A DNA stretch of 64,000 nt, from positions 1 through 64,000 of the forward strand of contig CAWFTF010000025.1 of NCBI GenBank assembly GCA_963818645.1. Reading direction: 5' to 3'. Positions within the stretch are counted from its first letter, which is position 1. Each line of letters opens with the position of its first letter. Made by a program: the position numbers and the translations under genes. Under the pieces are notes generated by a model. That model did not search any database. It had not been told where the DNA came from and saw nothing but the letters and a program-made list of their open reading frames with translations. Origin of the DNA: Gp6-AA40 sp963818645. Lineage in GTDB: Bacteria > Acidobacteriota > Vicinamibacteria > Vicinamibacterales > UBA2999. This document shows positions 37,104 to 46,270 of this stretch, piece after piece.

Positions 37104-38412
37104 CTACGTCGACAGATCCCGCCGATATGTCTCAGTGAAAGCCAGCGTCGACAGCCACGAGATGAGCGACATCGCCGTGATGTAGATGGTGATGAGCGTC
37201 GAGTCGCCGGTGGCGCTGAAGAGCGACGTGGCGATGGCGGGGGAGAGCGCGCCGCCGAGAATCGTGCCGAGCGTCAGGCTCAGCGACGCGCCGCTGTAGC
37301 GCGTGGCCGTCGGGAACAGCTCGGAAAACACCGCCGGTTGCGGACCGATGTAGGCCCCCTGAATCACCAGTATTCCGCAGAGTGCGATGCCGGCCAAAAG
37401 AACCGATCGGGTATCGGCCAACGGAAAGAAGACGAGCGACCAGAGCACGAGCGCGCCGTTTCCCCACTGCATGATTCGCCGACGGCCGAACCGATCGGAC
37501 AAGACCGCGGAGACGAAAATCGACACCGCAAACAACACCGCAGCAATGAGAAGCAGCGCCAGGGTCGTTGTCAGCGGGAACTTGAGCTCGCGCGTGGCGT
37601 ACGACACGAAGTAGACGATCACGATGTAGCCGAGCGTGCTGATGCCGATGTAGCTCCCGGCCGCGAGCATGACCGCGCGGGCGTCATGACGAAGCACGTC
37701 GACGATTGGCATGCGCCGCGCGGACTGTGCCTTGAGTACCTGCGCGAAGATCGGGCTCTCCGCAAGGCCCATGCGAACCCAGAGTCCGACGGCAACGAGC
37801 ACCGCGCTGGCGATGAACGGAATACGCCATGCCCAATCGGCGAACGCCGCCGGTGACACCGCGCTCGATGTGACGAGGAACACGAGATTGGACAGGATGA
37901 TTCCCGCTGGCAACCCGAGGGCGACGAAGCTCCCGAAGAACCCGCGACGTGATTGAGGTGCGTGCTCGACGGACATGAGCACGGCGCCACCCCACTCGCC
38001 ACCCAGCGCGAACCCCTGCACGAATCGAAACGTGACGAGCAGGATCGGCGCCCAGACACCCAGTTGCGAATAGTTCGGCAGCAGACCGATGCCGAGCGTC
38101 GACAGCCCCATCAGCATCAGCGACCACACGAGCATCGACTTGCGTCCGAGGCGATCGCCGTAGTGACCCATCGCCACGCCGCCCAACGGTCGTCGCGATG
38201 AACCCGATGGCAAATGTGCCGAATGCCGCGAGCGTACCGGCGAGGTCCGACACCTGGGGGAAGAACTGCGGCGCAAAGACGACGGCCGCGGCAGTTCCGT
38301 AAATGAAGAAGTCGTACCACTCGATCGTGGTGCCGATTCCGCCCGCGAGCGCGACGCGGCGGGCTCCGAGGGCCGTTCGCTTGGTTTCGGTTGACGGGAG
38401 CGGAGTCGCCAT
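37104..38412 (-). CDS. MFS metabolite:H+ symporter (MHS/ProP-like), one frameshift
   Basis: Twelve-helix major facilitator of the metabolite:H+ symporter subfamily. The N-terminus (start 38412) reads LAGGIGTTIEWYDFFIYGTAAAVVF, the signature of helix 1 in ShiA/ProP/KgtP relatives. The frame breaks near 38190. It resumes as PLGGVAMGHYGDRLGRKSMLVWSL, the conserved G-D-R-x-GRK loop, then RFVQGFALGGEWGGAVLM. Repaired length is ~435 residues. Substrates in the group are organic acids or osmolytes; this one is not predictable. It is divergent from the sugar dehydrogenase gene. Confidence 0.82.
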
Positions 38413-38426
38413 CGGGGGATATTGTG

Positions 38427-38506
38427 TCCCGAACCTCGAATCCCGAACCTCGAATCCCGAATCCCGAATCCCGAATCCCGAGTCCCGAGTCCCGAGTCCC
38501 GAGTCG
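38427..38506 (+). repeat. heptad array, TCCCGAA/TCCCGAG word
   Basis: Eleven consecutive 7-nt units in perfect phase: TCCCGAA (with CCTCGAA variants) grading into four TCCCGAG. The array fills most of the divergent promoter region between the MFS and sugar dehydrogenase genes and has no inverted partner. Confidence 0.9.
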
Positions 38507-38545
38507 GTACGGCCTATACTGATCGCTTCCGGAGGGAGCGCAGTT

Positions 38546-39805
38546 ATGAGCAGGCCACGTTCGGCGCACGGCTATCGTCTTTGGTTCGTCCTCGCAGCGC
38601 TGGGGACTGTGACCTTCGGGATTCACGCGCGCGCAGGCCAGCAGAAGGTGGAGTTTCGCGGCGGCATTCCTGTCGCGCCGTCGGGGCTTGCCGGTCACAA
38701 GCTGCCCGCCCAGCCGGTTGAATTCGACACTGGCGAGGGTCAGCGCATTCGCGTGTCAGCGGTGACGCGCGCGCTCGAATACCCATGGGCGCTGGCGTTC
38801 CTTCCGGACGGCACGATGCTCATCACGGAGCGCGCCGGCCGCCTGCGCGTGATTCGAAACGGCGTGCTCGATCCGCAGCCTGTCGCCGGCGCACCTGCGT
38901 CGTACTGGACCGGAGAGTCCGGGCTGCCCGGAGCCGTCCATGGCTACATGGACATCGCGCTCCATCCGCAGTTCGCGCAGAACCGTCTCGTGTATCTTTC
39001 GTACACCAAGCCACTCGATGACAAGAAGACGACGGTCGCGGTTGCGCGTGGCCGCTTCGACGGCAAGGCGCTGACCGAAGTGAAGGACGTCCTGGTGCTG
39101 GACCGAGCCGGCACATCGCGCATCGCGTTCGGTCGCGACGGCAACCTGTACATCTCCACAACCGGCACCGACCCGAAGGACCCGAAGGATCCGCAGAACC
39201 CCAACACGCAGGGCGGCAAGGTCCTGCGTGTTCGCGATGACGGCAGCATCCCGAAGGACAATCCGTTTGTCGGCAAACCGAATCACCGGCCCGAGGTCTA
39301 CACGCTGGGCCATCGCAGCGCGCTCGGTCTGGCCGTGAATCCCGCGACTGGTGAGATGTGGCTCAACGAGAACGGGCCCAACGGCGGCGACGAGATCAAT
39401 ATCCTCAAGCCCGGTGCGAACTATGGGTGGCCGATCGTGAGTTACGGCCGCCAGTACACAGGGCCGTGGCAGTCAGAGATTCCCGGACACGCAGGGTTCG
39501 AGCCGCCGCTCGTGTTCTGGGTCCCGTCGATTGCCGCCTCCGGTATGGCGTTTTACACCGGTGACAAATTTCCCAAGTGGAAGGGGGACGTGTTCGTCGG
39601 CGCTCTGCGGACCGGCGAAATTCCGGGCACCGGGCACCTCGAGCGGATCCTCTTCAACGAAAAGATGGAGGAACTGCGCCGCGAATCGCTGCTCGTCGAG
39701 TTGCGCCAGCGCATTCGCGAGGTCCGCCAGGGTCCGGACGGACTGTTGTACCTCCTGACCGACGAGAAAGAAGGCGCAGTGCTCAAGATCGAGCCTGTGC
39801 AGTAA
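38546..39805 (+). CDS. PQQ-dependent aldose sugar dehydrogenase (YliI-like)
   Basis: 419-residue exported six-bladed beta-propeller quinoprotein. ATG 38546 follows GGAGGG; the N-terminal hydrophobic segment (LWFVLAALGTVTFGIHARAG) is a signal peptide. Family landmarks are YPWALAFLPDGTMLITERAGRLRVI, HGYMDIALHPQF, LVYLSYTK, GHRSALGLAVNPATGEMWLNENGPNGGDEINI and NYGWP. These are soluble, membrane-independent glucose/aldose dehydrogenases that use PQQ and Ca2+. The gene is complete in one frame. Confidence 0.85.
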   Translation: MSRPRSAHGYRLWFVLAALGTVTFGIHARAGQQKVEFRGGIPVAPSGLAGHKLPAQPVEFDTGEGQRIRVSAVTRALEYPWALAFLPDGTMLITERAGRLRVIRNGVLDPQPVAGAPASYWTGESGLPGAVHGYMDIALHPQFAQNRLVYLSYTKPLDDKKTTVAVARGRFDGKALTEVKDVLVLDRAGTSRIAFGRDGNLYISTTGTDPKDPKDPQNPNTQGGKVLRVRDDGSIPKDNPFVGKPNHRPEVYTLGHRSALGLAVNPATGEMWLNENGPNGGDEINILKPGANYGWPIVSYGRQYTGPWQSEIPGHAGFEPPLVFWVPSIAASGMAFYTGDKFPKWKGDVFVGALRTGEIPGTGHLERILFNEKMEELRRESLLVELRQRIREVRQGPDGLLYLLTDEKEGAVLKIEPVQ

Positions 39806-39897
39806 GCAGAAGACAGAAATTCGCAGTAAGCATCAATGGCGGTCGCAGACCGACTAAGATCTGTCTGGGCATTCATATCGGTATACCGGAACCACGC

Positions 39898-41100
39898 ATG
39901 GGCTTCATTCGACTCCTTTTTGTTGCAACGGTTGCGGCTGTGTCGGTCGCCGCGGCTGGTTGTGCCGCGGAAGATCCGGCCGCCAGCGCGGCGTCGGCCG
40001 CCTCGGGTCGCGGCGGTGGCCGTGGCGGTGCCGGTGGAGCGGTGCCGGTGACGGTCGCACCTGTCATCACCAAGGCGATGCCGATCGAGATCAGCGTCAT
40101 CGGCACGGCCGAGGCGTTTTCGAACGTCGGCATCCGTTCTCAGATCACCGGGCAGCTCGAGAAGGTCAACTTCACGGAAGGCGACGATGTGCAGCAGGGT
40201 CAGGTGCTGTTCACGCTGGATCGTCGTCCGCTCGAGTTGGCACTCCGCGAAGCGCAGGCAAATCTCGAACGCGATACCGCGCGGGCCGAGAACGCTGCGC
40301 TCATGACCAAGCGCTACGAGGATCTCGCGAAGCGCGGCATCGCACCGCGCGAGCAGCTGGACACGTCGCGGGCGGACATGGCTGCGCTCAACGCAACGGT
40401 CAGCGCGGACAAGGCCGCGGTCGAGAACGCGACCGTGCAGTTGGACTACGCCACGATCAAGGCGCCGATCTCCGGTCGTACCGGCGCCCTGGCGGTGCAT
40501 GAGGGCAACCTCGTGCGCGCCAACGATCAGACCGCGCTCGTGACCATCAACCAGATCATGCCGATGTCGGTGTCGTTCTCAGTGCCGGAATCACGTCTTT
40601 CCGAATTGAAGCGCTACCTCGCTGGCGGCGCGCTCACCGTGAGGGCGACACCGCCCAACGATGAGGGTCCCGCCGCCACTGGCAAGATCGCCTTCATCGA
40701 CAACGCGGTTGACGAGAACAGCGGCACGATTCGCGTCAAAGGCACGTTCGCCAACACGGATCGCCGGCTCTGGCCTGGCCAGTACGTCAACGTGGTAGTC
40801 ACGCTCACGACGGATCCGAAGGCGATCGTGGTGCCGTCGGTTGCGGTGCAGACCGGTCAGCAGGGCACGTTCGTGTTCGTGGTCAAGCCGGACCAGACCG
40901 TTGAGATGCGTCCCGTCACCGTCGCGCGCGTCAGCGCAAGCGACACGGTGCTCGTGAGCGGCGGCGTGCAGCCGGGCGACACGGTCGTGACCGACGGACA
41001 CCTGCGGCTCGTTCCCGGGAGCCGGATCAGCGTCAAGGGCGACAACGCCCAGCAGGCGACTCAAAGCCAGCCACAAGAAGACCGAAAGGGCGCGCCATGA
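39898..41100 (+). CDS. RND efflux periplasmic adaptor (membrane fusion protein)
   Basis: 400 residues from ATG 39898. Lipoprotein signal IRLLFVATVAAVSVAAAGC, then a Gly-rich linker. The adaptor core has the lipoyl half-motif EDGDDV-like FTEGDDVQQGQVLFTLD, a coiled-coil hairpin (EAQANLERDTARAENAALMTKRYEDL) and the second lipoyl half ATIKAPISGRTGALAVHEGNLV. A beta-barrel domain follows. It belongs to the MdtA/HlyD_D23 group. Its stop overlaps the transporter start by 4 bases (ATGA). No outer-membrane TolC gene is adjacent. Confidence 0.9.
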   Translation: MGFIRLLFVATVAAVSVAAAGCAAEDPAASAASAASGRGGGRGGAGGAVPVTVAPVITKAMPIEISVIGTAEAFSNVGIRSQITGQLEKVNFTEGDDVQQGQVLFTLDRRPLELALREAQANLERDTARAENAALMTKRYEDLAKRGIAPREQLDTSRADMAALNATVSADKAAVENATVQLDYATIKAPISGRTGALAVHEGNLVRANDQTALVTINQIMPMSVSFSVPESRLSELKRYLAGGALTVRATPPNDEGPAATGKIAFIDNAVDENSGTIRVKGTFANTDRRLWPGQYVNVVVTLTTDPKAIVVPSVAVQTGQQGTFVFVVKPDQTVEMRPVTVARVSASDTVLVSGGVQPGDTVVTDGHLRLVPGSRISVKGDNAQQATQSQPQEDRKGAP

Positions 41101-44100
41101 ATATGTCGGCACTGTTCATCAAGCGTCCGGTCACCACGACGCTGTTGATGCTCGGCATCCTGGTGTTCGGTGGACTCGCGTACCAGGTGCTGCCGGTCGC
41201 CGATCTCCCGAGCGTTGATTTCCCATCCATCCGTGTCCAGGCATCGCTGCCCGGCGCCAGTCCCGAGACGATGGCCGCCTCGGTCGCCCTTCCGCTGGAA
41301 AAGCAGTTCACGTCGATCGCCGGCGTCACCAGCATCAATTCCACCAGCACGCAGGGCGGCACCGACATCACCATTCAGTTCGACATCAACAAGAACATCG
41401 ACGCCGCCGCCCAGGACGTCCAGTCGATGATCGGCCGCGCCTCACGGCAGCTCCCGCCGGAGATGCCGTCGCCGCCTTCCTATCAGAAGGTCAACCCGGC
41501 GGATCAGTCGATCTTCTTCATCGTCCTGAGGTCGTCGACGCTGTCGCTCGCGGTGCTCGATGAGATCGCCCAGTCGCAGGTCGCGCAGCGCATCTCGATG
41601 GTCAGCGGCGTGGCGCAGGTCAACATCTTCGGGTCGCAGAAGTTCGCGGTCCGCGTCGATGTGGACCCGCGCGAGCTGGCGGCGCGATCGATCGGCATCG
41701 ACGAGGTGGCCAACGCCATCAACAACGCGAACTCGAATCTGCCGACGGGCACCATCTACGGTGAGCGCACGTTCGTTGTCCGGTCCAATGGGCAGTTGAT
41801 GCGTGCCGCCGCGTACGGGCCGACAATCATCGCCTACCGCAACGGCATGCCCGTTCGGCTGGACGAAGTTGCGCACGTCTACGACGGCGTCGAGAACGAC
41901 AAGACAGCGAGCTGGCAGAACGGTGAACGCTGTATCTACCTGCCGGTGCAGAAGCAGCCCGGCGTGAACGTGGTCGAGACCGTGGACCGGATCAAGGCGC
42001 TGCTGCCAACCATCCGCGAGCAGTTGCCGGCGTCGGTCACGCTCGACGTCCGCAGCGATCGCGCCCTCACGATTCGCGAATCGGTGCACGACGTGAAGCT
42101 CACGCTCATGATCACGGTCATGCTGGTCGTGCTCGTGATCTTCCTGTTCCTCCGCAACCTCTCCGCCACGATTATCCCGAGCCTGGCGCTCCCGTGCTCG
42201 CTTGTCGGGACCTTCGCGGTGATGTATCTGCTCGGATACAGCCTCGACAATCTGTCCCTGATGGCCCTCACCCTCTCCGTCGGGTTCGTCGTCGACGACG
42301 CGATCGTGATGCTGGAGAACATCGTCCGGCACATGGAGATGGGGAAGAACGCCATGCAGGCTGCCTACGATGGCTCGAAGGAAGTGGCGTTCACGATTCT
42401 GTCGATGACGCTGTCGCTCGTCGCCGTGTTCATCCCCGTGCTGTTCATGGGCGGCATCGTCGGTCGCCTGTTGCACGAGTTTGCGATCACCATTACCGCG
42501 GCGATTCTGATCTCGGGCTTTGTCTCAATCAGCCTGACGCCCATGCTGTGCAGCCGATTCCTCCGGCCGCCGCATGCGCAGAATCACGGCCGTCTCTACA
42601 ACCTGTTCGAGTGGGTGTTCGATACGTGGCGCGGTGCCTACAGCGTGACGCTTCGCGTCGCCCTGAGATATCGGTTCATCACTGCGACCATCTCAATGGT
42701 TCTGATGGTTGCGACCGTGTACCTGTTCATCGCGGTGCCGAAGGGCTTCCTGCCGAGCGAAGACCAGGGACGATTCAACGTCAACACCGAAGGGGCGCAG
42801 GGCATCAGCTTCGATGAGATGGTTCGCCACCAACTGCAGGTGGCCGACGTCTTGTTGAAGGATCCCAACATCGCCAGCGCGGGCGTGAACGTCGGCCAGA
42901 TGGGGAACAATGCGACCGGCGGCTCGAATCAGGGACGCATGTTCGTTGAGTTGAAACCACGGGAGGAGCGCCAGAAGAGCGTCGATGAGGTGATCGCGGA
43001 GCTGCGTCCCAAGCTCGCCGAGATCACGGGCATCCGGTCGTTCATGGTCAACCAGCCGCCGATCAACCTCGGTGGAGGCGGCCAGAATCGCGCGCTGTAT
43101 CAGTTCACGATGCAGGACACCGACACCGCCGAGTTGTACAAGTGGGCGCCGGTGTTCGAATCCAAGATCCGGCAGACGCCTGGTTTCGAAGACGTCAACA
43201 GCGACCTGCAGTTGAACAACCCGCAGGTCACCGTCGAGATGAACCGCGACAAGCTGTCGACGCTCGGTTTGACTGCCACGCAGGTGGAGAACGCGCTCTA
43301 CAACGCCTACGGCACGCGGCAGGTCTCCCAGATTTACGCGCCGAACAATCAGTACCAGGTGATTCTGCGAGTCGCACCGCAGTTTCAGCGCGATCCCGGG
43401 GCGATGTCGCTGCTCTATATCCGCGCCAACAACGGCCGGCTGATTCCGCTCGAGTCCGTCGCGCGAATGAAGACTGAAGTCGGGCCGTTCCAGGTGAATC
43501 ACTTCGGTCAGCTTCCGGCCGTGACCATCGCGTTCAACCTGGCGCCTGGCTTTGCGCTCGGCGACGCGGTCAATCAGATTCAGTCGATGGCGGCGACGAC
43601 GCTGCCGGCCACGATCAACCTCGCATTCCAGGGAACCGCGCAGGCATTTCAGGATTCATTGCGCGGGTTGGGACTGGTGCTCGCGATGGCGATCGTCGTG
43701 ATCTACATCGTGCTCGGCGTGCTGTACGAGAGCTTCACGCATCCGCTGACGATTCTCTCCGGCCTGCCCGCCGCGGGCCTTGGCGCGTTGCTGACGCTCA
43801 TGGTCTTCAAGACCGAGTTGAACCTCTACGCCTTCGTCGGCGTGATCATGCTCGTCGGCCTGGTCAAGAAGAACGGCATCATGATGGTGGACTTCGCCGT
43901 GGACCTCCAGCGGCAAGGGAAGTCGGCGGCGGAAGCGATCCACGAGGCGTGTCTCGTGAGGTTCCGGCCGATCATGATGACGACGATGGCCGCGCTCGTG
44001 GGAACGTTGCCGATTGCGTTGGGACTGGGTGCCGGCGCCGAATCGCGTCGACCGCTGGGTCTTGCAGTGGTCGGTGGTCTCGTGGTGTCGCAGCTACTGA

Positions 44101-44210
44101 CGCTCTACATCACGCCCGTCTATTACGTCTACATCGAGGGCGCCCGTGCCCGTCTGATGCGTCGTCGTCTCGCAAGGGAGCATCAGGAAGTCCCAGTGGT
44201 CGCGCACTAG
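41097..44210 (+). CDS. RND multidrug efflux transporter (AcrB/MdtB-like)
   Basis: 1037-residue inner-membrane proton-driven pump, complete. Twelve helices with two large periplasmic loops; helix 1 is FIKRPVTTTLLMLGILVFGGLAYQVLP. The proton-relay Asp pair lies in helix 4 (SVGFVVDDAIVMLEN, ~400) and the Lys/Thr partner in the second half (MLVGLVKKNGIMMVDFAV). The pore and docking loops are of the hydrophobe/amphiphile (HAE-1) type rather than heavy-metal type. It works with the adaptor encoded just upstream. It is followed by a TTGGGAG-word hairpin that separates it from the convergent outer-membrane gene. Confidence 0.92.
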   Translation: MNMSALFIKRPVTTTLLMLGILVFGGLAYQVLPVADLPSVDFPSIRVQASLPGASPETMAASVALPLEKQFTSIAGVTSINSTSTQGGTDITIQFDINKNIDAAAQDVQSMIGRASRQLPPEMPSPPSYQKVNPADQSIFFIVLRSSTLSLAVLDEIAQSQVAQRISMVSGVAQVNIFGSQKFAVRVDVDPRELAARSIGIDEVANAINNANSNLPTGTIYGERTFVVRSNGQLMRAAAYGPTIIAYRNGMPVRLDEVAHVYDGVENDKTASWQNGERCIYLPVQKQPGVNVVETVDRIKALLPTIREQLPASVTLDVRSDRALTIRESVHDVKLTLMITVMLVVLVIFLFLRNLSATIIPSLALPCSLVGTFAVMYLLGYSLDNLSLMALTLSVGFVVDDAIVMLENIVRHMEMGKNAMQAAYDGSKEVAFTILSMTLSLVAVFIPVLFMGGIVGRLLHEFAITITAAILISGFVSISLTPMLCSRFLRPPHAQNHGRLYNLFEWVFDTWRGAYSVTLRVALRYRFITATISMVLMVATVYLFIAVPKGFLPSEDQGRFNVNTEGAQGISFDEMVRHQLQVADVLLKDPNIASAGVNVGQMGNNATGGSNQGRMFVELKPREERQKSVDEVIAELRPKLAEITGIRSFMVNQPPINLGGGGQNRALYQFTMQDTDTAELYKWAPVFESKIRQTPGFEDVNSDLQLNNPQVTVEMNRDKLSTLGLTATQVENALYNAYGTRQVSQIYAPNNQYQVILRVAPQFQRDPGAMSLLYIRANNGRLIPLESVARMKTEVGPFQVNHFGQLPAVTIAFNLAPGFALGDAVNQIQSMAATTLPATINLAFQGTAQAFQDSLRGLGLVLAMAIVVIYIVLGVLYESFTHPLTILSGLPAAGLGALLTLMVFKTELNLYAFVGVIMLVGLVKKNGIMMVDFAVDLQRQGKSAAEAIHEACLVRFRPIMMTTMAALVGTLPIALGLGAGAESRRPLGLAVVGGLVVSQLLTLYITPVYYVYIEGARARLMRRRLAREHQEVPVVAH

Positions 44211-44286
44211 GTCAACTCCCAATCTCCAACTCCCAACTTCCAAACGTCGGTTGGAGGTTGGGAATTGGAGAGTTGGGAGTTTGCAG
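44211..44286. repeat. heptad hairpin, CAACTCC/TTGGGAG word
   Basis: It begins on the base after the RND stop codon and ends two bases before the next gene's stop. Left arm ~44211-44245, right arm ~44250-44285; both are heptads in phase with a few substitutions. It is the only sequence between two convergent genes. Confidence 0.88.
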
Positions 44287-44287
44287 T

Positions 44288-45187
44288 TTATTTCAGGTAC
44301 CAGTGCCCCGCCAGGCTCACACCGACGCCACCGAGGTCATACCCGATCGCTGGCTCGTTGAACCAGCGGTAGCTCACCTGCGTGCTGATCGCAAACTGCG
44401 GCACGCTGGCGAACGACAACTCGCCTCCGCCGAAGAGCTGCGATCCGTAACGTGAGTCCGACATGTCGCCGAGCACCGGACTCGCGATCGAGGAGCGGTA
44501 GAAGTTGAGGCCGGCGCCGACATACGGGCGCAGCCACGTGTAGTCGGCGATGTGGTCGTTGAACGAAAACAGGACGCTCGGACCGAACTCGGTTGACGAC
44601 ATCGTGCCGAGATCGATCGGGTTCGAGACCTCGTATCGCGACAGATCGAACTGAACGCCGACCCGCTTGTGCGACCATCCGCGCGCGGTCACGCCGAGAC
44701 CAAAGGACGGACCACCCATGAGGGCGCCCACGCCGAACTTGTGCGTCGTTCCTGAAGACGATGGCGTGGTGGTGCGAACCGGCAGACGGTTGCCGGTCTG
44801 CGCAGGCTCAACCGCGGCGGACGTTGTTGTCACACGGGGTGATGACTGAGCGGTGGCACGCGGAGCAGGCGGGTTGCTCGGCAGCGGCGCGCCGGACGCC
44901 GCCGTGCCGTTCGACACGGCCCCATTCGACACGGAGCCCACGCTCACTCGCACGTACCCGACACCATCCGCGGCGGATGGCCACGCGACCTTCACCCAGT
45001 CACCAACGTTGCGCGTGACTGCGAGCCTGGTGCCGCGAGCAGCCTGGCCAATCACCGGGCTGGCGGTGCTCGGCGCCTTGTGCACACTCGCCGCCGACGC
45101 GTTGACTGTCAGTTCAGTGCCCTGGGCCGTCACCCATGACGGGCTCAACAACAGAACGATGACGACGGCTGCGGCATGACGAATCAT
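44288..45187 (-). CDS. outer-membrane beta-barrel protein with N-terminal SH3-like domain
   Basis: 299 residues with signal peptide MIRHAAAVVIVLLLSPSWVTA. Residues ~25-85 form a bacterial SH3 fold (ELTVNASAASVHKAPSTASPVIGQAARGTRLAV, DWVKVAWPS). A Ser/Thr/Pro linker with a SNGAVSNG duplication follows. The C-terminal ~170 residues are an OmpA-like eight-strand barrel (FGVGALMGGPSFGLGV; LRPYVGAGLNFYRSS; PQFAISTQVSYRWF; final AGHWYLK). SH3 domains of this kind often bind peptidoglycan, so it could link wall and outer membrane (inference). It is convergent with the RND pump. Confidence 0.72.
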   Translation of the reverse strand: MIRHAAAVVIVLLLSPSWVTAQGTELTVNASAASVHKAPSTASPVIGQAARGTRLAVTRNVGDWVKVAWPSAADGVGYVRVSVGSVSNGAVSNGTAASGAPLPSNPPAPRATAQSSPRVTTTSAAVEPAQTGNRLPVRTTTPSSSGTTHKFGVGALMGGPSFGLGVTARGWSHKRVGVQFDLSRYEVSNPIDLGTMSSTEFGPSVLFSFNDHIADYTWLRPYVGAGLNFYRSSIASPVLGDMSDSRYGSQLFGGGELSFASVPQFAISTQVSYRWFNEPAIGYDLGGVGVSLAGHWYLK

Positions 45188-45321
45188 TTCGAACCTCCTG
45201 CTTCAACTTCCGGTTGCGTGGGCCAACTGACGGTTCCGTGATCGACCCCGCGCACTGCTGCACGGAATTGACACGGTCAGGTGGGCCCCCGAGTGATCGG
45301 AGCAAAGGACGTGCTGGCAGG

Positions 45322-45483
45322 GGCAATTTGTGATTTGCTGATCTTTGATTGTTGATTCGTTGTTGATTGATGATTGTTGATTGCTGATTCCGGATGGGTC
45401 GTTCGGAATCTCCAATAAATCACCAATCAGCAATCGCCAATCGTCAACCGATCACCAATCAAAGATCGACAAATCACCAATGC
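45322..45483. repeat. AT-rich inverted repeat of TGATTGT/CAATCAN heptads
   Basis: ~70-base arms (45322-45392 and 45405-45483). The left arm is TGATTGT, TGATTGA, TGATTGC units; the right arm is CACCAAT/CAGCAAT/CGCCAAT units, its inverse complement, sharing TGATCTTTGATT-type cores. It lies between divergent genes and its low GC contrasts sharply with flanks. Confidence 0.88.
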
Positions 45484-45502
45484 TCTGTGGAACCATCACG
45501 AC

Positions 45503-46270
45503 GTGATCGAGGCACAGGATCTGACGCGACGCTACGGGCAGGTCACCGCCGTCGATCGCCTCTCGCTGAAGGTGGCCGAAGGTGAGCTGGTCGTGTTGCT
45601 GGGCGGCTCAGGGTCCGGCAAAACAACCACGCTCAAGATGGTCAACCGGCTGATCGAGCCGACGTCCGGCCGCGTGTTGATCGAGGGAGAGGATGCCGGA
45701 GCGATCCCGGCGCACGAGCTCCGCCGGCGAATCGGATATGTCTTCCAGCGCGTGGGTCTCTTCCCGCACATGACGATCGGGGACAACGTGGGTATCACGC
45801 TGACGCTGCTCGGGTGGGATCGCGCTCGCGTGGCGGCGCGAGTCACCGAGCTGCTCGAGCTCGTGGAGCTCGACCCGGGTCTTGTGCGCGATCGACATCC
45901 TGATGAACTGTCGGGCGGAGAGCAGCAGCGTGTCGGTGTCGCGCGCGCGCTCGCGGCCTCGCCGCGGTTGATGCTGCTCGACGAGCCGTTCGGCGCGCTC
46001 GATCCGCTGACACGTGATCGCTTGCAGCAGTCCTTCCTGCGCATCCGGCGGCGTCTGTCGCTGACGGCGATCTTCGTGACGCACGACATGGTGGAGGCGC
46101 TCCTCGTCGGCGATCGGATCGCCGTGATGCACGGCGGACGGCTCGTGCAAGTGGGCACACCGGCGGAGCTGTTGCAGTCGCCGGCCGACGATTACGTCCG
46201 CCAGTTGATGAGCACGCCTCGGCGTCAGGCAGAACTGGTTGAAGGCCTCCTCGCCGCCAGGCCCTCGTGA
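45503..46270 (+). CDS. osmolyte (glycine betaine/choline-type) ABC transporter ATPase, OpuCA/ProV-like
   Basis: 255 residues from GTG 45503. Walker A GGSGSGKTTTLKMVNRLIEP; the Q-loop context RRIGYVFQRVGLFPHMTIGDNV is specific to the OpuA/OpuC group. Signature LSGGEQQRVGVARALAASP, Walker B LMLLDEPFGALDP, switch His FVTHDM. The C-terminal CBS domains of OpuCA are absent, so it is the short form. The stop overlaps the permease start by 4 bases. It takes up quaternary ammonium compounds or other osmolytes. Confidence 0.85.
   Translation: MIEAQDLTRRYGQVTAVDRLSLKVAEGELVVLLGGSGSGKTTTLKMVNRLIEPTSGRVLIEGEDAGAIPAHELRRRIGYVFQRVGLFPHMTIGDNVGITLTLLGWDRARVAARVTELLELVELDPGLVRDRHPDELSGGEQQRVGVARALAASPRLMLLDEPFGALDPLTRDRLQQSFLRIRRRLSLTAIFVTHDMVEALLVGDRIAVMHGGRLVQVGTPAELLQSPADDYVRQLMSTPRRQAELVEGLLAARPS

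Noticed and set aside
38427..38506. CRISPR array or tRNA-like sequence suggested by repeated CTCGAATCCCGA
   Set aside because: Units are 7 nt with no unique spacers and there are no cas genes; no acceptor or anticodon stem can be folded, so neither CRISPR nor tRNA fits.
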